DNA of 64,000 nucleotides, taken from Arsenicicoccus dermatophilus. GTDB taxonomy: Bacteria > Actinomycetota > Actinomycetes > Actinomycetales > Dermatophilaceae. The translations under genes were made by a program, and so were the position numbers. Below, in pieces: positions 53,029-62,793 of this stretch; positions within the stretch are counted from its first letter, which is position 1; each line of letters starts with the position of its first letter. The notes under the pieces were generated by a model. That model was given only the letters and a program-made list of their open reading frames with translations. It was not told where the DNA came from and made no database searches. The DNA is taken from contig NZ_JAKZHU010000001.1 in NCBI RefSeq assembly GCF_022568795.1, forward strand, positions 1,426,001 to 1,490,000. The letters run 5' to 3'.

Positions 53029-54155
53029 ACGGTCTGCTCCTCCTGGGTGCGGGCGTTGATCACCTGGTGGTGGGGCGAGTCCGGGCCGGCCGCGACCAGG
53101 GACTCGTGGGTGGGCGGGTCGCTGGGGACGTGCGCGGGACGACGGCGGTCCATCTCGGCGCGCAGCACCGGGGCGACCTCTCGTCCGAGGATCTCGACCT
53201 GCTCGAGCACGACCTCCAGAGGCAGCCCGGCGTGGTCCATCAGGAAGAGCTGGCGCTGGTAGTCGCCGGCGTAGTCCGCCGAGGCGAGGGTGCGCTCGAT
53301 CACCTGCTCCGGGGTGCCGACGACCAGGGGCGTCGTGGCGGTGAACTCCTCCAGCGAGGGGCCGTGGCCGTAGACCGGAGCGACGTCGAAGTAGGGCCGG
53401 AACCTGCGCCTGGCCTCGGCTCCGGTCCCGGCGATGAAGGCCTGCCCGCCCAGCCCGACGATCGCCTGGTCGGCCGAGCCGTGGCCGTAGTGCTCGAAGC
53501 GCTGCCGGTAGAGCGCCACCATCTGGGCGGTGTGCTCGGGGCCCCAGAAGATGTGGTTGTGGAAGAAGCCGTCGCCGTAGTACGCCGCCTGCTCGGCGAT
53601 CTCGGGGCTGCGGATCGATCCGTGCCACACGAAGGGCGGGGTGCCGTCCAGCGGGGCCGGCGTGGAGGTGTAGCCGTGCAGCGGGGTCCGGAACTGCCCC
53701 TGCCAGTCCACGACCGGCTCGCGCCACAGCCGTCGCAGCAGGTGATAGCTCTCGACCGCCAGCGGGATCCCCTGGCGGATGTCCTTGCCGAACCACGGGT
53801 AGACCGGGCCGGTGTTGCCGCGCCCCATCATCAGGTCCACCCGCCCGCCGGACAGGTGCTGCAGGAAGGCGTAGTCCTCGGCGATCTTCACCGGGTCGTT
53901 GGTGGTGATCAGCGTGGTCGAGGTGGACAGGCGCAGCCGCTCGGTGCGGGCGGCGACGAAGGCCAGGTGGGTCGTCGGGCTCGACGGCACGAACGGCGGG
54001 TTGTGGTGCTCGCCCGTGGCGAAGACGTCCAGGCCCACCTCCTCGGCCTTGAGCGCGATCTGCGTGATGGCGTCGATGCGCTCGTGCTCGCTCGGGGTGC
54101 GTCCGGTGAGCGGGTCGCGGGTCACGTCGCCGACGGTGAAGATGCCGATCTGCAC
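53025..54155 (-). CDS. LLM-class flavin-dependent monooxygenase (CE1758 family)
   Basis: A 376-residue luciferase-like (bacterial F420/FMN TIM-barrel) oxidoreductase: QIGIFTVGDVTRDP, VFATGEHHNPPFVPSSPTT, STSTTLITTNDPVKIAEDYA and GRVDLMMGRGNTGPVYPWFG. It oxidises an unknown substrate with O2 and FMNH2 from the reductase encoded downstream. GTG 54155 with AGGAGG 6 nt upstream is chosen over an ATG 33 nt earlier. Transcription probably starts near 54184 from TAGACT; a MarR-type palindrome covers the start point. Confidence 0.88.
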   Translation of the reverse strand: MQIGIFTVGDVTRDPLTGRTPSEHERIDAITQIALKAEEVGLDVFATGEHHNPPFVPSSPTTHLAFVAARTERLRLSTSTTLITTNDPVKIAEDYAFLQHLSGGRVDLMMGRGNTGPVYPWFGKDIRQGIPLAVESYHLLRRLWREPVVDWQGQFRTPLHGYTSTPAPLDGTPPFVWHGSIRSPEIAEQAAYYGDGFFHNHIFWGPEHTAQMVALYRQRFEHYGHGSADQAIVGLGGQAFIAGTGAEARRRFRPYFDVAPVYGHGPSLEEFTATTPLVVGTPEQVIERTLASADYAGDYQRQLFLMDHAGLPLEVVLEQVEILGREVAPVLRAEMDRRRPAHVPSDPPTHESLVAAGPDSPHHQVINARTQEEQTV

Positions 54156-54170
54156 GGTAGCCTCCTGACC

Positions 54171-54201
54171 AGTTGATTGAATGTTCAACTAGTCTAACTA
54201 G
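54171..54201 (-). promoter_or_regulatory. LLM operon promoter with MarR-type operator
   Basis: -10 TAGACT (minus, 54196-54191) would place transcription start at about 54184. Over it lies a palindrome TTGAACATTCAA (54188-54177, minus), nested in AGTTGA-N8-TCAACT (54171-54190). CTAGT-N3-ACTAG (54189-54201) adds a third repeat around the -10. The arrangement suggests tight repression by a MarR- or TetR-like protein; no such gene is adjacent. Confidence 0.55.
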
Positions 54202-54226
54202 CGAGGGTGCATCGGCATTCCCGGAT

Positions 54227-54270
54227 GCTCGATCGGCCCGTCCTGCCGGTGCAGGACGGGCCGATCGAGC
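54227..54270 (-). terminator. Terminator of the DUF2277 gene
   Basis: Perfect 19-bp inverted repeat (54227-54245 and 54252-54270) with a CCGGTG loop, 10 nt past the DUF2277 stop on the minus strand. It isolates the LLM operon from upstream transcription. Confidence 0.8.
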
Positions 54271-54280
54271 GTGCGATCCG

Positions 54281-54541
54281 TCAGCCGGCCCGCACGACCC
54301 GGACGCTCGCGGGCTGCACCCGGGGGGTGGGCACCTCCACCGCGGGCGCCTGCAGCTCGTCCATGAGCCGCTGGGTCGCGAGGGCGATCTGGAGCACGGT
54401 CGCCTCGAAGAGCTCGCGATGCTCGGCCGGCGGACGCGCGGCCCCGCTGACCACCCGGACGTACTGCAACGCTGCAGCACGGGCCTCGGGCGACGTGGAG
54501 TCGAGTTCCGCGTCGTGGAGGGCACGAAGTTGTCTGACCAT
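54281..54541 (-). CDS. DUF2277 protein
   Basis: An 86-residue protein, MVRQLRALHDAELD then EARAAALQYVRVVSGAARPP and LQIALATQRLMDEL, matching the small DUF2277 family. Family members usually begin MCRNIRTLHNF; the conserved Cys2 is Val here. About 25 residues of extra tail (PAVEVPTPRVQPASVRVV) follow. Function is unknown. CAGTCT 6 nt before the ATG could make it leaderless. Two direct repeats lie upstream. Confidence 0.8.
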   Translation of the reverse strand: MVRQLRALHDAELDSTSPEARAAALQYVRVVSGAARPPAEHRELFEATVLQIALATQRLMDELQAPAVEVPTPRVQPASVRVVRAG

Positions 54542-54564
54542 GTGTCAAGACTGGCACAGGCATC

Positions 54565-54591
54565 CCCACGAAAGGGTCGAATCCCACGAAA
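54565..54591. repeat. Direct repeat CCCACGAAA, two copies 18 bp apart
   Basis: Copies at 54565-54573 and 54583-54591, in the 140-bp gap between the divergent DUF2277 gene and the small membrane protein gene. They lie at about -25 to -50 relative to the DUF2277 start, where an activator or repressor could bind on one DNA face. Confidence 0.4.
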
Positions 54592-54681
54592 AAGTGCCAA
54601 TCCGCCGGAACCGACCATCCCTGAACGCCGTCTGAGGCTGCCTGTCCGGGCGCGGGGTCACGCTCCCGGTAGGCTCGCGGG

Positions 54682-54978
54682 GTGTCCGAGAAGCCCCCTG
54701 TCCTGCGCCGGTCCGTCGAGCGGGCGAGCACCCCCGCCGCCCATGCCCTGGCAGGCCTGCCGTCCTGGGCGACGACCACCGCCTGGGTGGTGCTGCTCGT
54801 CCTCGCCGCGGTCGTGGGCGGCCCGATCGGCTGGGTGCTCCTCGCCCTGGCGGTCGCCTTCGTGGCCTGGCTGCTGTTCCTCGCATGGCCCTATGCCTCC
54901 TTGAACGCCAAGCTGATTCGCGTGGCCGTGCTGCTGCTCGGCGTCGCGCTCGTGGTGGCGCGACTGCTCCCCCGCTGA
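54682..54978 (+). CDS. Small two- to three-helix membrane protein
   Basis: A 98-residue protein with a basic N-terminus (KPPVLRRSVERAS), then hydrophobic segments WATTTAWVVLLVLAAVVGG, WVLLALAVAFVAWLLFLAW and LIRVAVLLLGVALVVARLL. It resembles the DUF6703-type actinobacterial membrane proteins; the assignment is tentative and the function unknown. GTG start, leaderless with TAGGCT (54670-54675) 6 nt before it. Stands 119 bp before the symporter gene. Confidence 0.65.
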   Translation: MSEKPPVLRRSVERASTPAAHALAGLPSWATTTAWVVLLVLAAVVGGPIGWVLLALAVAFVAWLLFLAWPYASLNAKLIRVAVLLLGVALVVARLLPR

Positions 54979-55097
54979 TCGCCGCACGGGCCCGACCAGG
55001 ACCTTCGCGGTCCCGACAGGCGACCCCGACCGGCGTGGTCCGACCACCTGGGTCTACGCTGGCGGGAACCCGAGTGGCACTCAGTGAGGAGTTCCCC

Positions 55098-56600
55098 ATG
55101 TCCCTGCCGGCGTTGGACAACGCGGTCATCGCGGCCTACTTCCTGGTGATGATCGGGATCGGCGTCTGGTCGATGCGGATGGCCAACACCCGCGAGGACT
55201 ACCTCGTCGCCGGGCGACGGCTGTCCTTCCCGATGTTCTTCGCGTGCATGGCGGCGATGGCCGTCGGCGGCGCCGTCACGGTGGGCGGCACGGGCAAGGG
55301 CTACCAGGACGGGATCGCCGGCATGTGGGTCGGCGGCTCGCTCGGGATGGGCCTGATCCTGCTCGGGATGCTCATCAGCTCCAAGCTCAACCGGCTGCGC
55401 GCCCTGTCGATCAACGAGGTCATCGAGCGCAACTACGGCCCCACCGCCCGGGTCTTCGGCGCGGTGCTCACGATCATCTACACCGTCGCCCTGTCCGTCG
55501 TGCAGGTGGTCGCCATGGGCTCCATCCTGGCAGGCATCCTCGGCGTCGACACCCGGCTGGCCATGGTGTGCGCCGGCCTGGTCGTGGTCTTCTACACCTT
55601 CCTCGGCGGGATGTGGTCGGTGACCATGACCGACATCGTGCAGTTCGTCATCAAGACCCTCGGCATCATGCTGATCGCACCGTTCTTCGTCCTGTCCGAC
55701 TCGCGCGTGGGCGGCCTCGGCGGCCTGATCGACAAGGTGCCCGCCTCGCACTGGGACCTGGGGTCCTACGGCTTCACCGGGACGCTCTACTGGATCCTGC
55801 TCTACGTCCCCGGCCTGGTCATCGGGCAGGACATCTGGCAGCGCGTCTTCACGGCCCGCAACGAGCGGATCGCCCGCACCGGCACCCTGGCGGCGGGGAT
55901 CTACTCAGTCCTGTACTCCTTCGCCGCCGTCCTGCTCGGCATGGCCGTCCTCGCAGCTGGCATCAAGGTGAGCAAGCCGGGGCTCGTCTTCGAGACCGGC
56001 GTGGTGAGCTTCCTGCCGACCGGCATCGCGGGCCTGCTCCTCGCGGCCGCGATGGCGGCCGCGATGTCGGTCGCGTCCGGCACCATCCTGGCCGCCTCGA
56101 CGGTGGTCTACAACGACCTCTTCCTGCGGTTCGTCCGCGGTCAGAAGCACGCCGAGATCGAGGAAGCCACCGTCGACGCGCAGGGCCACACCCACGCCGC
56201 GCACGACGTGTGGATCAACCGCGGGATCGCGCTGGGCATCGGCGTCGTCATCATCGCCCTGGCGGTGGTCATCGAGGACATCTTCAAGGCGCTCGACCTG
56301 TCCTACGGCTTCCTGTCCGGGTGCGTGTTCATCCCGGTCTTCGCCGCCTTCGTGCTCAAGCGGGTGAGCCCGCGGGCCGGGCTCGTGAGCCTGGCGCTCA
56401 GCTTCCTCGCCGTGTCGGCGACCATGGTCTACGGAGCGACCAGCGGCAAGCCGGACTACTCCATCGGCGGCAACTACCCGATCATGATGGGCATGGCGGT
56501 CGGCCTGATCAGCTACGTCGTCGTCCACCACCTCGACCACGACAAGATCGTCCCCAACGTCGACCCCGACCTGGCCGACGGCGAGGAACTGCCCGCATGA
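55098..56600 (+). CDS. Sodium:solute symporter (SSS family)
   Basis: A 500-residue membrane protein with about 13 transmembrane helices, beginning LDNAVIAAYFLVMIGIGVWS. SSS features include REDYLVAGRRLSFPMFFACM, GGTGKGYQDGIAGMWVGG, FYTFLGGMWSVTMTDIVQF and AAMAAAMSVASGTILAAST. The substrate cannot be read from sequence; the coupled aminotransferase gene downstream (ATGA overlap) hints at an amino acid or related compound. GAGGAG precedes the ATG, and a TACGCT about 40 nt upstream may be the -10. Confidence 0.9.
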   Translation: MSLPALDNAVIAAYFLVMIGIGVWSMRMANTREDYLVAGRRLSFPMFFACMAAMAVGGAVTVGGTGKGYQDGIAGMWVGGSLGMGLILLGMLISSKLNRLRALSINEVIERNYGPTARVFGAVLTIIYTVALSVVQVVAMGSILAGILGVDTRLAMVCAGLVVVFYTFLGGMWSVTMTDIVQFVIKTLGIMLIAPFFVLSDSRVGGLGGLIDKVPASHWDLGSYGFTGTLYWILLYVPGLVIGQDIWQRVFTARNERIARTGTLAAGIYSVLYSFAAVLLGMAVLAAGIKVSKPGLVFETGVVSFLPTGIAGLLLAAAMAAAMSVASGTILAASTVVYNDLFLRFVRGQKHAEIEEATVDAQGHTHAAHDVWINRGIALGIGVVIIALAVVIEDIFKALDLSYGFLSGCVFIPVFAAFVLKRVSPRAGLVSLALSFLAVSATMVYGATSGKPDYSIGGNYPIMMGMAVGLISYVVVHHLDHDKIVPNVDPDLADGEELPA

Positions 56601-57781
56601 CCGCCTCCGACCCGCAGCGGCTGCTGTCCTCGCGCTACCGAGGGGCGGCGTCCACCCCGATGAGCTCGGCGGTCGACCTGGCGAACCGCTACGACGACGT
56701 CATCTCGTTCAGCCTCGGTGACCCCGACCTGACCACGGACGCGGGAGTCATCGACGCGGCGGCCGCCGACGCCAAGGCCGGGCACACGCACTACACCGAC
56801 ACCTACGGCGACCCCGAGCTGCGCGCGGCGGTCCTGCAGATGTATGCCGAGGAGTACGCTCACGAGCGGCCCCTGACCGACCTGATGATCACCACGAGCG
56901 CCTGCCACGGCATGTGGCTCGCCCTGGAGTCCGTCCTCGACGACGGCGACGAGGTCGTCATCCACGAGCCCTACTTCACGCCATACCCGCACCAGATCCG
57001 GCTGGCCCGTGGGGTGCCGGTCGCGCTGCCGACCTACGCGCACGAGGAGTGGCAGATCGCCCCGGACCGGTTCGAGGCCCTGGTCACCCCCCGGACCCGT
57101 GCGGTGATCCTCAACTCCCCCACCAACCCGACCGGGGCGGTCTTCACCCGGGAGACCCTCGAGGCGGTCGCGGAGATCGCCCGCCGGCACGACCTGGTGG
57201 TCATCGCCGACGACATCTACCCGCTGTACTCCTACGACGAGCCGCACCTGCCGATCGTGACCCTGCCCGGCATGGCCGAGCGCACGATCGTGCTCGGATC
57301 GTTCAGCAAGGACTACGTGATGACCGGCTGGCGGATCGGCTACGCCATCGCCCCGCCCGACGTCGTCCGCACCATGAAGGACGTCAACGAGAACGCCGTC
57401 TTCACCGCCCCCGCCATCTCCCAGCGCGCGGCGCTGCACGCGCTGCGCCGCCGCCACGAGATCCAGCCGCCGATCAAGGCGCTCTATGCCGAGCGGATGG
57501 CTCGCGCCTACGAACGGGTGGGCGCCATCCCGGGCATGAGCGCGGTCCGGCCACGCGGATCGATCTACCTGTGGGTGGACGTCTCGTCGACGGGGCTGGG
57601 CAGCGTCGAGGTCGCCGACCGGATCTTCGAGGAGGCGCACGTGCTGACGATCCCGGGGACGGCCTTCGGCGACTCCTGCGACGGCTACCTACGACTGGCG
57701 ATGACGGTGTCGGTCGAGCGGACCGACGAGGCCTTCGACCGGATCGCCCGCATGCCGCTGTTCGGCGGCCCCGGCGTCTGA
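56597..57781 (+). CDS. PLP-dependent class I/II aminotransferase
   Basis: A 394-residue fold-type I aminotransferase. PLP-binding residues are visible: Lys238 in LGSFSKDYVMTGWR, VIADDIYPLYSYDE, LNSPTNPTGAVFTRE, and the C-terminal carboxylate Arg in DGYLRLAM. It resembles aspartate/aromatic-type enzymes but the substrate is unknown. The start overlaps the symporter stop, so uptake and first catabolic step may be coupled. It converges with the second map gene, 34 bp between stops. Confidence 0.9.
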   Translation: MTASDPQRLLSSRYRGAASTPMSSAVDLANRYDDVISFSLGDPDLTTDAGVIDAAAADAKAGHTHYTDTYGDPELRAAVLQMYAEEYAHERPLTDLMITTSACHGMWLALESVLDDGDEVVIHEPYFTPYPHQIRLARGVPVALPTYAHEEWQIAPDRFEALVTPRTRAVILNSPTNPTGAVFTRETLEAVAEIARRHDLVVIADDIYPLYSYDEPHLPIVTLPGMAERTIVLGSFSKDYVMTGWRIGYAIAPPDVVRTMKDVNENAVFTAPAISQRAALHALRRRHEIQPPIKALYAERMARAYERVGAIPGMSAVRPRGSIYLWVDVSSTGLGSVEVADRIFEEAHVLTIPGTAFGDSCDGYLRLAMTVSVERTDEAFDRIARMPLFGGPGV

Positions 57782-57815
57782 GACCGCCGGACGTCCGTCC
57801 CGTGCCGCCACGGCG

Positions 57816-58592
57816 TCAGCCCAGGTGCGACCGGTCGGTCAGCACCAGGGGGCCGTCGGGGGTGATCGCCACCGTGTGCTCGGCGTGAGCCGTGCGGCTG
57901 CCGTCGGCGCTGCGCAGGGTCCAACCGTCCGGGTCCTTGACCAGCCGGTCGGTGGTCGCCATCAGCCAGGGCTCGATGGCGATGACCAGGCCGGGACGCA
58001 GCACCAGGCCGCGGCCCGCCCGCCCGTCGTTGGGGACGTGCGGCTCGCCGTGCATGGTGCGCCCTACCCCGTGCCCGCCGAACTGGGTGTTGACGGCATA
58101 CCCCGCCGCCTGCGCGACCTGGCCGATGGCCGCGGACAGGTCACCGATGCGGTTGCCCACCTCGGCGACGTCGATGGCGGCCGCGAGCGCCTGCTCGCAG
58201 GTCTCGATCAGCAGCAGGTCCTGCGGTGCGGCCTGGCCCACCACGAAGGAGATGGCGCTGTCGGCGACCCAGCCGTCGACCTGGACGGCCAGGTCGAGCG
58301 AGACCAGGTCGCCGTTGCGCAGCCGGTAGCGGTGCGGGAGCCCGTGCAGGACGGCGTCGTTGACGCTGGTGCAGATGTAGTGCCCGAACGGCGAGTCGCC
58401 GAAGCTCGGGTGGTAGTCGACGTAGCAGGAGACCCCGCCCCTCGCCTCGACGAGCTCGCGCACCCGCGCGTCGACGTCGAGCAGGTCGGTGCCGACCGTC
58501 ACCTCGGAGCGCAGGGTGTGCAGCACCTGCGCGACGAAGGCGCCGGCCGGGCGCATGGCCTGCACCTCGGCGGGGGTCTTGTACTCGATCAC
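57816..58592 (-). CDS. map: Type I methionine aminopeptidase, short form
   Basis: A 258-residue Map without N-terminal extension: YKTPAEVQAMRPAGAFVAQV, GVSCYVDYHPSFGDSPFGHY, CTSVNDAVLHGLPHRYRL, LDLAVQVDGWVADSAI with the metal Asp pair, TQFGGHGVGRTMH and AIEPWLMA. It duplicates the function of the gene at 15933-16811; two or more Map copies are common in Actinobacteria. GTG start. Its neighbours give no operon link. Confidence 0.92.
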   Translation of the reverse strand: MIEYKTPAEVQAMRPAGAFVAQVLHTLRSEVTVGTDLLDVDARVRELVEARGGVSCYVDYHPSFGDSPFGHYICTSVNDAVLHGLPHRYRLRNGDLVSLDLAVQVDGWVADSAISFVVGQAAPQDLLLIETCEQALAAAIDVAEVGNRIGDLSAAIGQVAQAAGYAVNTQFGGHGVGRTMHGEPHVPNDGRAGRGLVLRPGLVIAIEPWLMATTDRLVKDPDGWTLRSADGSRTAHAEHTVAITPDGPLVLTDRSHLG

Positions 58593-58683
58593 CGACCCAC
58601 CATGGCAGAGACGGAGCGCGATCGCCCGATCACGGCCGGTCCGACCACCGGAGCGTGTCGGCCCGCGCCGGCGGTCTGTCGCG

Positions 58684-60147
<1,464 letters not shown>

Positions 60148-60209
60148 TCCGTATGTCGATCCACGGGTGGGCACCTGCGGGTCGCCCTGGGCCACCGGGA
60201 ACTTGCCGC

Positions 60210-61019
60210 TCAGGACCCCCGGGCCTGATCCACCGCACCGCCATACCGTCGATCGCGCTCTGCATAGATCTGCACCGCGCGCCACAGGTCACGGCGGTCG
60301 AAGTCGGGCCACAAGGTGTCCAGGAAGACCATCTCGGCATACGCGCTCTGCCACAGCAGGAAGTTGCTCGTCCGCTGCTCCCCCGAGCTGCGCAGGAAGA
60401 GGTCCACGTCGGGCATGTCGGGGTAGTCCAGGTGCCGGGCGATGGTGCGCTCGTCGATCCCCCTGCTGGACAGGCGCCCCTGCTCGACGAGCTCGGCGAT
60501 GCGCCGCACGCTGTCGGCGATCTCGGCACGCCCGCCGTAGTTGACGCAGAAGTACAGCGTCAGGACGGTGTTGTCGCGCGTGAGCTCCTGGGCGTGCTCG
60601 AGCTCCTTGATGACGCTCGACCACAGCCGCGGCCGGCGCCCCACCCAACGCATCCGCACCCCCCACTCGGCGAGCTGGTCACGGCGACGGTGGATCACGT
60701 CCCGGTTGAAGCCCATGAGGAAGCGCACCTCGTCCGGGCTGCGACGCCAGTTCTCGGTGGAGAAGGCATAGGCCGACAGGTTGGGGATGCCCATCTCGAT
60801 CGCCCCGGCGACCACGTCGAGCAGGCTCGCCTCGCCCGCCTCGTGCCCCTTGGTGCGAGGCAGCCCACGCTGGTTGGCCCAGCGGCCGTTGCCGTCCATC
60901 ACCACGGCGACGTGCTGCGGCACGAGCGCCTGCGGTATGACGGGCGGCCGCGCCCCGGACGGATGGGCGAGGGGAGCCTTGATCTCGCCTCGGTAGGGCT
61001 CGACCTGCCTGCGTGCCAC
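60210..61019 (-). CDS. uppS: Isoprenyl transferase (undecaprenyl/decaprenyl diphosphate synthase)
   Basis: A 269-residue cis-prenyltransferase making the polyprenyl carrier of cell wall synthesis. Signatures: [17 protein letters not shown] (catalytic Asp), [31 protein letters not shown], and the C-terminal [20 protein letters not shown] with [12 protein letters not shown]. The GTG start has GAGGAG before it. It follows recO by 64 nt on the same strand, an order usual in Actinobacteria (M. tuberculosis Rv2362c-Rv2361c). Confidence 0.94.
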   Translation of the reverse strand: MARRQVEPYRGEIKAPLAHPSGARPPVIPQALVPQHVAVVMDGNGRWANQRGLPRTKGHEAGEASLLDVVAGAIEMGIPNLSAYAFSTENWRRSPDEVRFLMGFNRDVIHRRRDQLAEWGVRMRWVGRRPRLWSSVIKELEHAQELTRDNTVLTLYFCVNYGGRAEIADSVRRIAELVEQGRLSSRGIDERTIARHLDYPDMPDVDLFLRSSGEQRTSNFLLWQSAYAEMVFLDTLWPDFDRRDLWRAVQIYAERDRRYGGAVDQARGS

Positions 61020-61083
61020 GTGCTGCTCCTCGTCCTCGCTCGTCCTGTCGTGCCAGACCCTCGTTCGGGCCGTCGCGGGCCCA

Positions 61084-61812
61084 TCATGCCCGCTGGACCA
61101 GGCGCAACGAACGCACGCCCCGCTCCAGGTGCCACTGGACGAAGGCCGCGACCAGCCCGGCCCCCTCGCGGCGGTGCCGGACCTCGCTCGCGTCGGCCCG
61201 CTGCCAGTCCCCGTGCAGCAGCGCGGCGAGCAGCTCCATGGTGCGCGGCGACGGCGCGGCGGACCCCGGCGGCCGGCACTCGCGGCACACCGCACCGCCC
61301 GCCGCCAGGTTGAAGCCCCGGTGCGGCCCCGCGGCGCCGCACCGGGCGCAGTCGTCGAAGCTCGGCTCCCACCCGGCCGTGGCGACCGCGCGCAGCAGAT
61401 AGGCGTCGAGCAGCAGGCCGTGGTCGTGCTCGCCGTTGGCCAGGCTGCGCAGCGCCCCCGCCAGGAGCAGGAACTGCTGCGGGTTGGCCTCGCCCTCGGT
61501 CGTCAGCTGGTCGGCGGTCTCCACCATGGCGCTCGCCGCGGTGTAGGCGTCGTAGTCGCGCATGATCGTCTCGGCATAGGCCCCGAGCGTCTCGACCTGG
61601 GTGACGGTGTCCAGCGAACGACCCTGGTAGAGTTGGACGTCCACCACCATGAAGGGCTCCAGGCGAGCCCCGAAGCGGGACTTGGTGCGCCGGACCCCCT
61701 TGGCGACGCCGCGGATCTTGCCGTGGCGCCGCGAGAGCATGGTGACGATCCGGTCCGCCTCGCCCAGCTTGTGGGTGCGCAGGACGACCGCCTGATCCCG
61801 GTAGAGCGCCAT
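61084..61812 (-). CDS. recO: DNA repair protein RecO
   Basis: RecO works with RecR and RecF in loading RecA at gaps. The 242-residue protein has the OB-fold start [38 protein letters not shown], and a C-terminal zinc finger: CARCGAAGP and [10 protein letters not shown]. The ATG at 61812 matches family length. It is divergent from alkB, with a 187-bp gap, and upstream of uppS. Confidence 0.94.
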   Translation of the reverse strand: MALYRDQAVVLRTHKLGEADRIVTMLSRRHGKIRGVAKGVRRTKSRFGARLEPFMVVDVQLYQGRSLDTVTQVETLGAYAETIMRDYDAYTAASAMVETADQLTTEGEANPQQFLLLAGALRSLANGEHDHGLLLDAYLLRAVATAGWEPSFDDCARCGAAGPHRGFNLAAGGAVCRECRPPGSAAPSPRTMELLAALLHGDWQRADASEVRHRREGAGLVAAFVQWHLERGVRSLRLVQRA

Positions 61813-61986
61813 CACCCCATGGTCCCACCTCACCCCGCCACCCCCACCCTCCCGCGCCGCCGACTCCCCGACCCCGCCCGACCCTCCCGCGCAGGCCCTA
61901 CCAGGAGGGGCACGTGGCCGTGATCCGGCGGCGTGTCGTGCACCCTGGTGGCATCTCGACCGTTCCGCCGGGTCCGGCGCAGGTGA

Positions 61987-62007
61987 TATCTTCGAACACA
62001 TGATCGG
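61987..62007 (+). promoter_or_regulatory. alkB leaderless promoter with LexA-like (SOS) box
   Basis: TATCTT (61987-61992) lies 7 nt before the ATG at 62000. TCGAAC-ACAT-GATCGG (61992-62007) overlaps it and the start codon. Against the actinobacterial SOS box TCGAAC-N4-GTTCGA, 10 of 12 fixed positions match. Confidence 0.5.
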
Positions 62008-62626
62008 CATGCAGGGCTCGCTGCTCGATCTCGCCGACGAGTGCACCCCCGGGCCGCTCGACGGGCTGACGCGCACCGCCCTCGCCCACGGGGCGTGGGT
62101 CGACCACCTGCCGGGCTGGCTGCGCGGGTCCGACGCGCTCTTCGACCGGCTGGTCGAGTCCGTGCCGTGGCATGCCGAGCGCCGCCGGATGTATGACGTG
62201 GAGGTGGCCGTCCCTCGCCTGACCAAGCACTACGGGACGGGCGAGCCGCTGCCCGATCCGATCCTGGTGGAGCTGCGCGACCGTCTCTCGCAGCACTACC
62301 TGCCCGAGCTGGGCGAGCCGCTGACCAGCGCCGGCCTGTGCCTCTATCGCGACGGCGCCGACTCGGTCGCCTGGCACGGCGACACCGTGGGGCGCGGGTC
62401 GACCCAGGACACCGTCGTGGCCATCGTCTCGGTGGGGGCCGCCCGCACCCTGACCCTGCGACCCCGCGGCGGTGGGCCCACCGCGCACCGGTTCTCGCTC
62501 GGGCACGGGGACCTCGTGGTCATGGGCGGGTCCTGCCAGCGCACCTGGGAGCACGCGATCCCCAAGACGGCCCAGGCGGTCGGGCCTCGCATCTCGATCC
62601 AGCTCCGGCCCCGCGGTGTGCGCTGA
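62000..62626 (+). CDS. alkB: AlkB-like alpha-ketoglutarate-dependent dioxygenase
   Basis: Removes alkyl lesions from DNA/RNA bases by Fe(II)/2-oxoglutarate oxidation. The 208-residue protein has the iron triad in [10 protein letters not shown] (His, Asp) and TWEHAIPKT (His), and the 2-oxoglutarate arginines in [11 protein letters not shown]. It is shorter than E. coli AlkB-type variants with extra N-terminus but within family range. ATG 62000 is used because it fits the leaderless promoter; Met4 is an alternative. An SOS-like box covers the start. Confidence 0.87.
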   Translation: MIGMQGSLLDLADECTPGPLDGLTRTALAHGAWVDHLPGWLRGSDALFDRLVESVPWHAERRRMYDVEVAVPRLTKHYGTGEPLPDPILVELRDRLSQHYLPELGEPLTSAGLCLYRDGADSVAWHGDTVGRGSTQDTVVAIVSVGAARTLTLRPRGGGPTAHRFSLGHGDLVVMGGSCQRTWEHAIPKTAQAVGPRISIQLRPRGVR

Positions 62627-62793
62627 GGCCGGCCCGTCACCCGGATGCCCGGCACGACGCAAAGCCATCGCCCCTCACAACCGGAGACACGACCAGCGAC
62701 CACGAATCACGCTGCGCCGACTGCACTCTCGCGAAGCAGATCGGCCGACGCCCGCGACTTTCCTCCCGGCATACCTGTGAGTAGGGTCCCCCT

